This document shows positions 26,001 through 39,800 of a stretch of DNA of 64,000 bases, in pieces; positions within the stretch are counted from its first letter, which is position 1, and every line of letters starts with the position of its first letter. Position numbers and translations under genes: made by a program. The DNA is from Xestospongia muta (lineage: Eukaryota; Porifera; Demospongiae; Haplosclerida; Petrosiidae): NCBI GenBank assembly GCA_963693285.1, contig OY848924.1:5415842-5479841 (forward strand), read 5' to 3'. The notes under the pieces were generated by a model that saw nothing but the letters and a program-made list of their open reading frames with translations, ran no database searches and was not told the DNA's origin.

Positions 26001-29000
26001 GAGCATAAGCCTAAGACGAGCAAGGAGGCTGGAGAGTATGTAGATGATTACTTTCAGGCCAGACGACCCTGACGTGATCTGTCAAATGGTAAGCCTGAAG
26101 GAGTACATGGGCTGTGTCATGGATACGGTAAACCTGGGCATAAGGTAAAGGATTGTTCTGCTACTGAAAAACAATGATTAGTACTGGAAATGGAGGCTCA
26201 GGTACTAGAAGGACAGAAAGAGGAAAGAAGGATATAGAATTCTACAATTGTCATGAGAAAGGACACTACTCTTCACATTGCCCTCATAATGCTATGTTCT
26301 GTGGGCAAAACAACACTCAGCAGGAGCTGGAGTAACGAGTAGGGGAACCAGAGAAGGCCATGGTAATGAATGACAAGAGCTGCAGTATGGAAACAAAAGG
26401 AACAGTAGGCTAAGGAGAAACAATTAGAGGAAGAATGTGACCTGGTATCGACCCTGTTAATGAAGGAGGAGCAAAGGACTGAAGCGAAGGGCGACATTTG
26501 TGATATAGAGGAAGAAGACAAGAGTGAAGAGACAGATCGGATGGTGAGGATAGATGATGAGTTGTTTGGGAAAGCTCAAGAGAAGAGAAGGTTAAGTAGA
26601 AACATGAAAAGAGCAGACAAGAAGCAGCACAACAGAAGTGGAGGATCAGGTGACAACCATATTCAAAGGATTGATTCCGAATGATTGAAGATGCTACAGA
26701 AGACTGACCCATCATTGGAATCAGTCAGGAAAAATGCTGATGCAGATTATATAACTGATAATGGAACATGATTTTACTGGAGAGACGGTTGACTGTACAG
26801 ATATTGGATACCACCTGGTAGAGATGATGAAGACACGGCCATAGAGCAACTTGTGGTTCTGAAGGAATGTTGTGACACAGTTCTAAGTTTGGCACACTCT
26901 ATTCCCCTAGCTGGTTATTTACAGTGGTTCTATTGGTCAACTATTGGTCAACTATATACAGAGAAGTCACTGAGTATTGGTGGAGATGTGGATTGTACCA
27001 GAAGGTAGCTCAATGTCGTATACAACCAGCACCACTCATTCCTCTTCCTATTATTGATACTCCATTCAAGAGAGTTGCTATGGATATTGTCAGGCCTCTC
27101 CCTCGCAGTAGGTCAGGAAAACGATACATTCTGGTCTTGTGTGACTATGTGACTTGGTACCCTGAGGCTGTTGCTTACGCTCAATTGATGCTGAACACAT
27201 TGCCAAGGAACTAGTCCATATTTTTGCTCGTGTGGGTATCCCAGATAAGATCCTCGTGGACCAAGGGGGTAACTTTACATCCAAATTTCTATCGGAGTTA
27301 TAAAAAATGTTTCGCATTCATTAGTTACGCACAAGTCCCTACCATCCGCAAACTGACGGGCTTGTAGAGCATTTTAACCAAACTCTGAAGTCCATGTTAA
27401 AAAAAGCAACAACAAGTGAAGGCAAGGACTGGGACAAAATGTTGTCCTATCTCCTGTTTGCTTATTGAGAGGTGCCTCAGGCATCCATGAGGTTCTCCCT
27501 TTGAACTTTTGTATGGGCAAGCTGTGAATGGTCTTTTGGATGTAAAGAATACCTGGGAATCCGCAGGGCCCGAAGAAGACAGTGTGGTATATTCCATATC
27601 CTCTCAATTCGTGACAAGCTAGCAAACATGACAGAGCTGGTGAAGAGTAATTTATCTAATGCCCAGGAGAAGTAACGGAAATGGTATAACAGTAATGTCT
27701 GCCAATGGGAGTTCAAGCCAGGACAGCAAGTGTTGGTGCTTCTTCCCATATTCAGTAGTAAGCTGCTTGCACAATGGCAAGGGCCGTACAAGATAGTTAA
27801 ACACATGGGAGAAATCAATTATATTGTGGATATGCATGATTGGAGGAATGGAAACAGTTGTTCCATGTCAACATGTTACGTGAGTGGTATGCCCCATCAA
27901 GCAGTGCTCTATATTAGTATAGAGGTGTTGGATGAGGAGCAGGACATACCTACCTGGTCAGACAGTCACAACACACAATCAAAAGGTCAACCAACTTTTG
28001 GAAATAATCTCACTCAATCACAATTGGAGGACCTGATGCAGTTGTTGGAGGGATTTAGTGATGTGATTAGTAATACTCCTGGTCGTACAGATTTGGTGAA
28101 ACATCATGTTCTCACTAGAGATGTCCATCCAGTGTGACTGCTGGCTTACTGCCTACCACACTCCTTTGAGACACAGTAAAGCAAGAGTTAGATGAAATGT
28201 TCCACCAGAGAATTATAGAGGCAGCATCTAGTGCTTGGAGTACTCCAATGGTATTGGTAAAGAAGAAGGATGGAACATTGCAGCTGTGTGTTGATTATTG
28301 GCATTTGAATGGACTCTCGGAAGGTGATGCATACCCAATGCCCCGTGTGGATGAGCTGATTGACCGAGTTGGCAAGACCCAAGTTCATCTCAGCATTGGA
28401 CCTTACTCATGGTTATTGGCAGGTTCCAGTTGCCAAGGTTAGCTGACCAAAGACAGCATTTGTGACACCCTTTAGGCTATTTCAGTTGAATTTTATGCCA
28501 TTTGGTCTCCAAGGTGCGCCGGTGACATTTCAATGATTAATGGACAAAGTCTAACATGGTATGGAAGAATTTGCAGCAGCCAACTTGGATGATGTTGTGA
28601 TTTTCAGTGACAGCTGGAGTGAGCACTTGGGACATCTTACTCAAGTTTTAAACAGTATCAGAAGTGCTGGTCTAACAGTGAGAGCCAAGAAATGTCAATT
28701 AAGTATGGATCAGTGTTGTTATCTAGGACATATTGTACACAATGAGTCAGAAAGTTTGAAAGCAGTTGAGTCATTTCTACACCAGAAACAAAGAAAACTC
28801 AGGATATTATTGGGATTGACAGGATATTATCAGAAGTTTATTACTTCATATTCCATAGTTGCCTACACCTTTGACAGACCTAACAAAGAAGGCTCCCAAT
28901 TCAGTTAGATGGACGGAAGAGTGTGAGTCAGCATTTGTGAAGTTAATGCAACTGTTTTGCACTGAACTGGTGTTATGAACTCCAGATTTCTCTAAGTTGC

Positions 29001-30745
29001 TTATTCTTCAGAATGATGCTTACAACCGAGGAGTTGGTGCTGTCCTCAGCCAAGAGGATAGTGATGGAACTAACCATCCAGTAGGTTATTTCAGCAGGAA
29101 GCTCTTGCCGAGATGGGAAGCTTACTCTACAGTGGAGAAAGAATGCCTCGCTATAAAGCTCGGAATTGAAGCATTCAAAGTATACTTACTCAGAAGACAA
29201 TTTGAGATCCATACTGACCATCATGCCCTCATATGGTGGGATCGACTCAAAGAGAACAATAAAAAACTCACCCATTGGAGTTTATCCTTCAGTTGTACTC
29301 ATTTGTGGTTAAGCATCAAAAAGCTCAAATGAACAAGAACGCTGATACTCTCTCTCAATGTGCTCCAAACTAGTTTGTCGCTGGGAAAAAGAGGAGGAAT
29401 GTAATGAACTAGAAACTTCTTTGTTTATATATTGTGGTAACTCTGTATACACAGGTGTTGTTCTGTTATCTTCTAGAACCTTCTAGTCACGTGATTTTTT
29501 TGTTGTTTGCTAGAACTTTCTGTCACATGTTGTACTAATATATAAAGCATGTTGATTTTTGTAAGGAGAGTTCCTCCAGTTCTTTCAATACAATAATTTT
29601 AACTCTACCATTTTGGAATCTTCTACACCCAAGGTATGTGTGGACATTAAAGATAGCCCTCGGACTCCTATGATAATACTGCCCTTATCAATGTACATAG
29701 CTTAAAGCATTAACCGTAACAGAAATATGATCACAAGTCACTTACACAGGTACTTGCGTAGCAACATGCTTACTGAAAGATTTTCTGGGATTCTTTTGTG
29801 GGGTGCTGTGAGGGGATTTGCAAGGACTCTACTGAGGTGTAGAAATGTCCAAACTAGAAGATTTCCCCTTTGTACCTTTGGGATACTCCCTAGGAAGTTA
29901 CGTTAAGGGGTAGTTACTGTATAGTGGGAAATTTTTGAGGGTCGTAATTTTTTGTACTTTGTATCCAACAAAGCATTCATGAAATAAATTTCACGGACCA
30001 AGAGACTTGTAACAACACTTGATCACAGGTGCGTGATTGAAAAGTATTCTGTTTGTCAGTAGCACTAACAGTGATAAAGATACCCCGCTAAAGAAGCCCA
30101 GAGTAGAGTGTCCAATCATACACAACAGTATTGGGTAGGTTGTCATCATTACTATCATCACTATGGTGTCGGTATCCAATGCAGAAAAGTAGATATTGTA
30201 AGTGATAGTTTATACTACATTAAGGCACTCCTTCCATAACCAAACTGAACATAAACTCAACAATCTACATGCATACTTATTGCAGAGCTTTATTGCAAAA
30301 GATGATAATAAAGCATTATCTTGTAATACCAAGAAAGACAAATGTTGTTTGAACTTGAGGAGTGCTGGTTAGCTATGCACATTTTGCACAAATATAATCT
30401 AAAGACATTATTAACTGACCTTTTTAACAAAACATATTTTTATAGGTGCTTTGGCTGGCATGAGGCCCCATGGAGTAATAGGAAAACTTTTCATTTTGAA
30501 ATCAAAAAGTCAGGCTTATGGATACCTTCACAACCTTTTTTACTATGCATTAGTATATTGCAAAATCTATTTGTATGTGGTAATGGCCACTTGAATTGTC
30601 CTTATTCAAACAAATTATGCTTCATATCATTCAACAGAGTTTATATGTTATGATGACATGCTTATGGTGGTGTAACTGATTATGTATGTGTATGTTAGTT
30701 AATTAATGCATGGTTATTTCTTTATAACTGATCTGAGCATATGCT

Positions 30746-30802
<57 letters not shown>

Positions 30803-33800
30803 GAGCAGACCTTGTGTATGTTATGTTTGGTAACTAGTAGTGCGTTCTTCCTCTATAAAATCTCTGTAAATCTGTCTAAAAATATTACAATTGGCAACAA
30901 GGATGATGATGACCTACATTTTCCTGGAGGAGTAAAAGCCAGAGAATAAGGCCACAAGAGTGTATCTAGAGTGAGTGCAGCTCTATTTTCTAGCTGGTGG
31001 CACAATGGAGGAGACAAAGGTACCAGTGTTCCTGACCATCATCAGCTGGAAACACTACAACTAAAAAGCCTAGTAGCAAAGACCTCATAACACTGGTCTT
31101 TATGTTAAAGAATCACTACAAGCCAAAGAAGGTAGTGATTGCAGAATGATTTCACTTTCACAAATGAAGCCTAAATGCCACAGAGTTGATCTCTCAGTAT
31201 GTAACTCAGTTACAACAGTTAGCAGCATAGTGTGCATTTGACGATTATCTCGAGGAGTCATGAGGAACAGGTTCATCTGAAGATTGTGGAATGAACATAT
31301 TGAAGGTAAACTACTAGCCAAAAAGGACCTAACACTAAAGAAGGCTGTTAAATTAGCCTCAGCTTTGGAGGCAACTGAAACTTGGACCCTGCAGATTCAA
31401 AGTCAAGATGATGGTAGAGTCATCCCACAATTGAATCAGACTGTGCCCTTCGTTCTAGGCAATCAGCTAGCACCAATACCTCAGAAACTGCCTGTAATTG
31501 CTGTGGAGGTAGCAATCACTATAAGGCAGCATGTCATTTTCAAGATGCAATACGTCAAAGATTTAACAAAAGAGGTCACATGGTTAGAATCTGTCAGAAA
31601 AACGGACAAACATCCAGATGTTCAATGAGATCAAGTCATTATGTAGCAACAGAACTGAGACCATTTCAGTGGATGAAGAAGATCAATACACTATATAGGA
31701 GGCTCCAACCCACATCCACTAACTGCCACAGTAACTTATGATAGGAAACCACTGACAATGGAGGTAGATACTGGAGTGTCCACATCTGTGATCTCAAAAT
31801 GCACATAAGAGGAGCAATTCTCTCATTAACAGTTAGTCAGTCCATAAGTACAGTTACGTATTTACACAAGTGAACTGATATCACTTCTTAGTGACATAAG
31901 TACTAAGGTGGAATATCTCAGGCAGGTATGTAAACTTCTGGTAATGGTAGTACAAGGAAATGGACAAAGCCTTCTTGGGCAAAACTGTTACAGTTGCTAC
32001 ATCTAGACTGGAAGATGATTGCAATAAACACAACCAATAAGATTAGTGAACAGTATCAATTCTTAGACTCTTGTAACAAAGTATTCAACGAATAATTGGG
32101 AATTGTACAACACTTCAAAGCCAAGCTCAGTGTTTGAGAAGCTTTTTAAAAGATTCATAAGCCAAGAAAGGTTCCTTTCACGTTAAAGGAGAAGTGGGCA
32201 GCTCTAATAATCCCAGTGCCCAATCAGATGGTTGATTGAGAGTATGAGGTGATTATAAGGTCACTATTAATCCTGTATTAGAAGTAGAACAATACCTTCT
32301 CCCAAAGCCTGACAACATTTTGTCACAACTACCATCAACTTCCCCAGATCATACATTAAGTTTAAGGGAGTCATCATCTGTTTTTAATGTGATACAAATT
32401 GAGTCCATATCCCTAACATTTACCCAACTGAATTCAGCCACACAATATAACAAGATCTTAAGTAAGGTGTTCCTCAAACCTGGGTGTCCTTAAACCCAGC
32501 TAACTATCTGAAACCATGTTGGCATCATCTGAATGAGCTGTTGGTTGAACACAACTGTGTGTTGTGGGGAAACAAGAGTGATAATTCCAAAATGGTTACA
32601 AAACCAATTACTATAAGAAGTTCATCAATCTCATCCAAGAGTGTTCAAATGAAATTTTAAGCCAAAAGTGTGTGTTGGTGGCCATAACTTCATCATGATA
32701 TAGAGGATATAGTGAAATTGTGCTAAGACTGTCAATCATTGTAATCATCACAAATTCCAGCATCACTTCACCCAATACATCATGGGATCACATAGATGTG
32801 AACTTAGTAGGTCCCTTCTTTAACATCATGTACCTTGTAGTAGTAGATGATGATTCGGAGGTGAGTTGTATGGCCACTACAACGTCTTTGACTAATGGGC
32901 TGCTAAAATGTTTATACAAACCTTCAAGAGGTCATTCAAGCCTGGTGAAAGAAAGGGATCACCTTTGACTCAGCAAATTTGTAATTTCCTACTAACCTAT
33001 AGAATGACACCACATACAACCACAGGAACCACAGGGTTACCTCCTAGTGAGTTATTTTTAAAACACACCCTCTGGACTCATTTGAATTGAACAGACAGTA
33101 TTTGGAAAGCAAGAACAGCAAAAGTCATTTCATGATAGAGCTCAAAAGACCAGAGAATTTCAGAGTGGTCAACAAGTCTTGGCCAGGAACTATCGCACAG
33201 GAGATGTGTAGACACCAAGTGTTATTGAATCTCATAATGGACCACTAACATATATACAGCAAGAGGTCAACCCTCAAACTAGTTGAAATAAAAGTATGTC
33301 AAAGCGTTGGTATAGACAATCACACTACTGCATCTACAGTTGACTCAACACCTCCTACTGATGTGACTACTTCTACTTTAAACACACCTCCTAATGAACT
33401 GTTACCAAGAAGATATCTGACTTAAAAATCCCAAGCACCCCCATGATACTACTAGAGGGATATGTATGTTAGTTAAATAATGTATGGTTATTATTTTATA
33501 ACTGATCTGAGCATATTCTATATATGTATATAATATAAGCAGACCTTGTGCATCTTATGTTTGGTAACTATGGTAGCTTGTTTCTCTCTATTAAATCTCT
33601 GTAAATCTGACATAAAACACTACACTTGGTATCTAAAGAGGTTTACTGAGAGAAAAAAGTAGGTCTTATGAAACAAACAAAACATCACTAAAAATTGTAG
33701 TTAGGAAGATATGTATTGAGGGTTCATACTGATAAATGGTGTAAAGACAATTGTGATCCTCTTTCATTAGAAAAGGTAGGACTCTGCCTATTTGGAAACA

Positions 33801-36800
33801 CTATACACCGAAGTAATTTTACCCTATACCTGTCTTCTTTGATCTCTATGACATAAGGTTGATACAGAAGTTTGTGAACAAGTGCCCTCATGGATCTCAA
33901 GATATAAGGACATAACACAATACAAGTGAACACACATTCATGTTCTATTTGTTGAATAGGTGTGTGACCTTCATAACATACGTGACAAAAAGAAATTGGT
34001 TCAGGCAGAATTTATGTAATATAAATTTAGGACAAATTTGATTAATTTTTGAACATTACTCTAGTAATAAATGAAGTCATATAAAAATATGATGATATTG
34101 CATAACAGAGTCATTGTAAGTAGAATGAATAGATGGAACAAAATATGGACTAGTATAACTAAGGCTAATGTTATGACAGCTCACAGGACATCCTTACTGT
34201 CCATTAGTCCCTTAGGGACAAAGACATGCAGGAGTAAGGACAGATTTAGAAATTCCACTAAACAACTTTTAGTCCCTTAGGAAAAAAGGGATGACAAGGA
34301 CGAGCAGGACTAAAGGCAATGTTAAAGGCATCATTAGAACATCCTTTACTGTCAATTACTCCCTTAGGGACAAAGGGATCAGATGGCACGGATAAGCAGG
34401 GCTAGGGGCAATGTTAAAGGTGTCATTAGAACAACTTTTATTACTCCCTTAGGAACAAAGGGATGGGATGGGATGGACAAGCACAGCTAAGGGCTATGTT
34501 AAAGGTGTCATTAGAACATTTTTACATCTATTACTCCCTTAGAAACAAAGGGATGGGATTGGACAAGCAGGACTAAAGGCAATGTTAAAGGAATCCACAG
34601 GACATCCTTTACTGTCCATCAGTCCCTTAAGGACAAAGGGGCAGATGGATAAGCAGGATTAATAGCAACAGAAGTCCATAGGATATCCTTACTGTCCATT
34701 CCTCTCTTTGGTATAGCAACATTAAGGGAGTCCACTGGACATCCTTTACTGTCCTCTAGTGTCTTGAGGATAAAGGGAGTCTCAAATTCCCTTTGCATAG
34801 TCAATAGAAATACTGGAAAATCCTCACAATATAGTACAGACAGCAATCTCTATATACAATACACACTGACCTGGTCACAAATATTGGGATCTGTATTAGA
34901 TTGCAAAAGTAACCGAACTATCTCAATGTGACCTTTCTCAGAAGCTATATGAAGAGCTGTTCTATGACTCTATACAAAGTAATAATTACATATTTCATTA
35001 TTCTTAATTACAACTAATAAATGTCACATAATGATATTAAAGTAAGGTTTTGTGATATAAGCAGTGCTGCACATGTATATGGGTGACATTACTGTAATAA
35101 ATAATAACAACAAGATTAAAGGTGGTGCTGATGTCATCTAAACCTACATAACATACATATTGTCCTGATACATTATTACAACAATATAGTCCAGACAACA
35201 ATCTCTATATATAATATATGCTGACCTGGTCACAAATATTGGGATCTGTATTAGATCGTAAAAGTAACTGGACTAGCTCAGAGTTACTTTTCTCAGAAGC
35301 TATATGAAGAGCTGTTCTTTGACTCTATACAAAGTAATAAGAAACAATTGTTTATTACAACTACAAAATGTCACATAATGATATTAAAGTGAGGTTTTGT
35401 GATATTTACCACTGCTGTACATGTATATAGATGACATTACTGTAATACATGATAACAACAAGATTAAAGGTGGTGCTGATGTCATGTAAACCTATATAAC
35501 ATACATATCATCCTGTACAATATATACATTATTACTACAATATAGTCCAGACAACAATCTCTCTATATAATATATCCTGACCTGGTCACAAATATTGGGT
35601 TCTGCATTAAATCGTAAAAGTAACTGTACTATCTCAGAGTCACCTTTCTCAGAAGCTATATGAAGAGCTGTTCTCTGACTCTATACAAAGTAATAATAAA
35701 ATAGTTAAATGATTGTTTACTACAACCACAAAATGTCACATAATGATATTAAAGTAAGGTTTTGTGATATTAACCAGGGCTGGGTTGAATATTCGTAGCA
35801 TTCGAACATTTGTTCGTTCGAATCAGCCTCGAATGTATAACAGTGCATCCAAAGATTTGGTCAAGCCTATTGCCACACCCATAGTTATTGTAATAATTAT
35901 TATTATCAGGCCATGCGTACGTTTTGAGTTTAAAAATGGAGGACACTGGAAGTGACTGTCTTGGTGACAGTGAGTCTTCTGCTTTAGAAACTATGTCAGT
36001 GAGTATGCCAGACATAAAAGAAAAAGAAAGGTTTCAGATGCTTGGAAGTTCTTTTCGAAACTCAAGGAGGAAAAGAAAGCTGAATGTAAGATTTGCAATA
36101 GGCGACTAGCTTATCATGGTGGAACGACAAATCTTCGTGATCACCTATTACAGGTCCACCCTCTAAAGTACTTGGGCACTAAGCAGGGGCTCCCCATATG
36201 GTCGCCAAAATTGCCATTTGTGACAGTATAACAAACTTGGCAACTCCTTGGGCAGATCAATCGCCATTTAGGCTAATTATTAATTTATTAGGCATTAATT
36301 AGAATAAAAATGATCATGAACAGTCCATGTTCTTCACCTAGTCATAAAAGGCCAAAATTAGAGAAAAGAAGATTTTTGCCATCATGGAAAACTGATTTTT
36401 CATGGGTAGTTTATGACTCTATTCATGGTATGCATTGTCAATATTGCTTGCATGCAAAGAACAATGCCTTCCACAAAGGTGTGTGATAAAATGAAGAAAG
36501 ATGCTCTAACTAAGCATGGAGCTACTGTTGACCACAGCGCAGCTACAGAAGCAAAGAAGTGTAGGAAAGATATGCAGCAAGCTTTGGCTAATGTATACAG
36601 GGACCAAGAATTTGCAATCATTTCAGCCTTAAAAACTGTGTACTTCATGCCTAAGAAAAATTTACCAAATGATCATTTCTCTGATCTGAAGCACTTCTTA
36701 GTAGTGCAAGACTGTGCTGCCATTGGTAACCTTAGCTTTTAGTCAGGTCGTGGAGGATGGCAGATTACCTACGAACATAGTGAGAGTGTCCGGAGTTTTC

Positions 36801-39800
36801 AGGAAGCCATAGCTCTAGTGGTCAATGAAGATTTAGATAATGATTTACTGCAAGCTGAATTCTACTCTATAATGATAGATGAATCCACTGATATATCACT
36901 AGATCACAACTTGGTAATATATTTGCATTATGTATTAGGTGGTGAAAATACACTGTAGATTTCTTAATTTTGTAGAATTACCTGGTGGAACAGCACCAGA
37001 AATAGTAGATGCAGTGCTAAATGTCTTAGCTATGAGAAATATGCCTCTTGATAAACTTTGTGGTATTGCTACTAATGGGGCAAGTGTAATGGTTGGTTGC
37101 CGAACAGGTGTTACCACTCAGTTAAAGGAAAAGAATCCATACCTTTTATCTATTCACTGCATAGCCTATCGGTTAGCTCTAGCTAGTGGGCAAGCAGCAG
37201 ACAGTGTACCATATGTAAAGCAATATCAACTGTACATTAATAGCATTTATAAGTAGTTCCATTGTTCTACTAAACACATGCACAAAATTAAAGGAAATCC
37301 AGTCAGTACTACAATTAGCAGAATGGAAATTTCATCAAGTATTTCATACAAGGTGGCTGTCATTGAGGGTGTTATTTCTGCTATTGTAGCATCACTTGAT
37401 CCACTCTACACTGTTCTGATTGAAGACAGTAATGTAGATCCTACTGCAAAAGGTATTACTCTAAAGTTCATGGTGACCTTCAGCTACATAGCAACAACCA
37501 ACCTCCTTGCAGATATCCTTCCAGTTTTAGCTCGACTAAGGAGATGATTCCAAAAAGCTCAAGTTGATTTTACCACTGTCACAGATGGAGTTAGTATAGC
37601 TATATCCACTTTGGCTACATTTAAGTCTACTCCTGGAACAAATTTTGAAGCCTTCTTGAGTCAAGTTCCAAGCACACCGTCAGAGACAGAGTCATTCTAT
37701 TACATGGGACACCTAATCTCTGATAGCCAAAAACAAAGAAATGATTTTGACCACATTCGAAACAGTTTGATTGATAAGCTCATTGATAATCATAATCTAC
37801 ATTCCTGTTTTCCCGATGGTGAAATCATTAGTTCAATTTCAGTATTGGACCCTCAAAATTTACCTCCTTCTTCTGACCTTGTTACATATGACAACCAAGA
37901 GATAGAGGTGTTGTCTTTACACTATGGCCATCCAAAGAATGTAGAACTTGAGCCACTGCTCAATATACAGGAGGCAAAAGAAGAACGGGCCATGTTCAAA
38001 GCAAATGATGTCAAAAAACTTCAGTGGGTCATCTATACAAGGAATGGCAAAGAAGTTATTACATTCTGATGAAGTTGAAGAACAGTTTCCTCAGATTCTG
38101 AAGCTACTTATATTGGCACTAACTATACCAGTTTCTTCTGTTGACTGTGAAAGATAGGGGAATATTTGTAGATAGGGGAATCCCTGGTACTAAGGAGTTT
38201 AGCCAAGTACTGTTGGACAAACTATTCATGAAGAGATTTTGCTCAGCTTCTCGGTCTAAAGAAATAACGGAGAAAATTGTTAACATGATTGTAATTGACA
38301 TGCACCCTATCCGAACTGTTGAGTGTGCTGACTTTAAAGAGTTAATTCATTTGCTCGAACAAGGTTATGTTCTGCCATCAAGTAAAACAGTGAAAACATG
38401 ATTCGTAAATTACATAATGAAAGCAAGGCCAAGCTCCTAGTTTTATTGAAAGGTCTTAGTTCTGTGTCACTCACAACAGATATATGGACCAGTGCGTCTG
38501 TCAAATGATGCGTACATTACTATTTCTGTCCATTTTATCATATCATCATGGGAGATGAAATGTTTTGTTTTAGCCACCAGAGAGTTTCCAGGTAGCCACA
38601 CTGGTGTTGCTAAGGAGTTTCATATTTAATCAAAAGTGTATGCTGTGGTTCATGACAAGGCTAGGAATATGCAGTCGTCCAGTAGGATTCTTAAAGAAAA
38701 AAGTCAAGAAACTGATCAATTTGAAAGTGTCTCCTGCAATGGTCATAGGCTTCAGTTATGTTTGAAAAATGGCCTTTCAACAGACGCGATTGATAGGATG
38801 GTGAAATGCTCTAGCAAGCTTGTTAGACATTTTAAACATAGTGGACTAGCAACCAATAAATGAATTGAAGAAAAGGCAGCAGCAAATGAATGTTGATGAA
38901 AAGAAGTTGATACAGCATTGTGCAACAAGGTGGAACTCGATGTTCCATATGCTGGAGAGATTAATTGAAATGAGGTGGCCATTTCAGCAGTGTTGTCTGA
39001 CGAAGCAGTGGCTGAGGAGTTATTTAAAATCCTCCAACCCTTTGATGTTGCCACCACACTTCTTTGTGGAGAGGAAACTCGACCATTTCTTGCACTTTGC
39101 CAGTGTTACATGGATTACTGCAACACTTGGGTCCTCAAGAGGAAGATAGTTCAGGCATTACTATATTTAAATGCATGGTAAAACAGGAAATAGAGGAAAG
39201 ATGGGAGCTGAATGACTTAGATGTATCAAGCTGTTTGGTATTGTCAGCAGTACTTGACCCATGCTTCAAGCCACTAAAATTCTTGAGTGAAGAGAAATTG
39301 GAAGCTGTTAAGATTGAGTTGAGAGAATTAAAAGCCTTCCTGTTGTACCTATTAATAATGATGTTGAGAGCCTCTACCAGGGAAGAAGTCTAAGTCTGCA
39401 TTTGATATCTTGCTCAGAGAAGAAAATGAAGCGAATATTTACTTCAGAGAGTATTTACTTCATTTGCTTGTTATAAAGCTCAGAACTTCAATCCCTTTGG
39501 CCATTTTTCTGGTGGCATTTTATTATGGGCTACACCCCTTCATGTATGCGGTATTGGTAGATGCGGCAACAATTAAATGTTATAACTACAGAGGGTTCGC
39601 TAAAACAGAATTTTTTCATAAGAAGGTTCAAATGGTATTTTTACTGCCTTTGACTCAGCCCTGATATTAACCACTGCTGAACGTGTATATGGGTAAGATT
39701 AGTGTAATAACATGATAACAACAAGATTAAAGTGGTGCTGATGTCATGTAGACTTACATAACATACATATTGTCATGTACAATATATACATTATTACTAC

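Larger units (their letters stand above)
25017..29627 (+). mobile_element. Ty3-type LTR retrotransposon, INT before RT (degraded)
   Basis: LTRs at 25017-25246 and 29400-29627 begin TGT and end ACA. They share long identical stretches (TATATAAAGCATGTTGATTT, GGAATCTTC). Directly after the 5' LTR is a tRNA-type primer site, TGGTGGCAGCGGTG. The flanks CCTAA/CCCAA may be a 5-bp target duplication with one mismatch. The internal order on the plus strand is gag-like frames, integrase, reverse transcriptase, RNase H. Stops and frameshifts interrupt all of them, so the copy is dead. It lies antisense in the ankyrin-Roc intron. Confidence 0.88.
30689..33624 (+). mobile_element. Second LTR element, internally deleted
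   Basis: LTRs at 30689-30889 and 33463-33624 begin TGTATGTTAG and end TACA. They share ATAACTGATCTGAGCATAT and CTTATGTTTGGTAACTA-type stretches; the 5' copy is longer because of a (TA)n run. A primer-site-like TTGGCAACAAGGATGATG follows the 5' LTR. Internal order: gag with a CCHC knuckle, protease, start of reverse transcriptase, integrase. The catalytic half of RT and RNase H is missing, so the copy is defective. I found no clear target duplication. It is antisense to the host gene. Confidence 0.82.
35775..39663 (+). mobile_element. Outer hAT transposon, ZBED-like, with perfect TSD
   Basis: It starts CAGGGCTGGGT and ends ACTCAGCCCTG (inverse). It is flanked by identical 8-bp ATATTAAC at 35767-35774 and 39664-39671. 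The same intron position without insertion (GATATTAACCACTGCTG) is visible in sister introns near 42436 and 45078, so the empty site is known from this window. The element is 3,889 bp, of which 2,003 bp is a second hAT element. Without that insert it is about 1.9 kb. Confidence 0.93.

Noticed and set aside
27090..27837. Several minus-strand frames opposite the integrase (up to 113 codons)
   Set aside because: They are shadows of the plus-strand integrase, whose motifs are clear.
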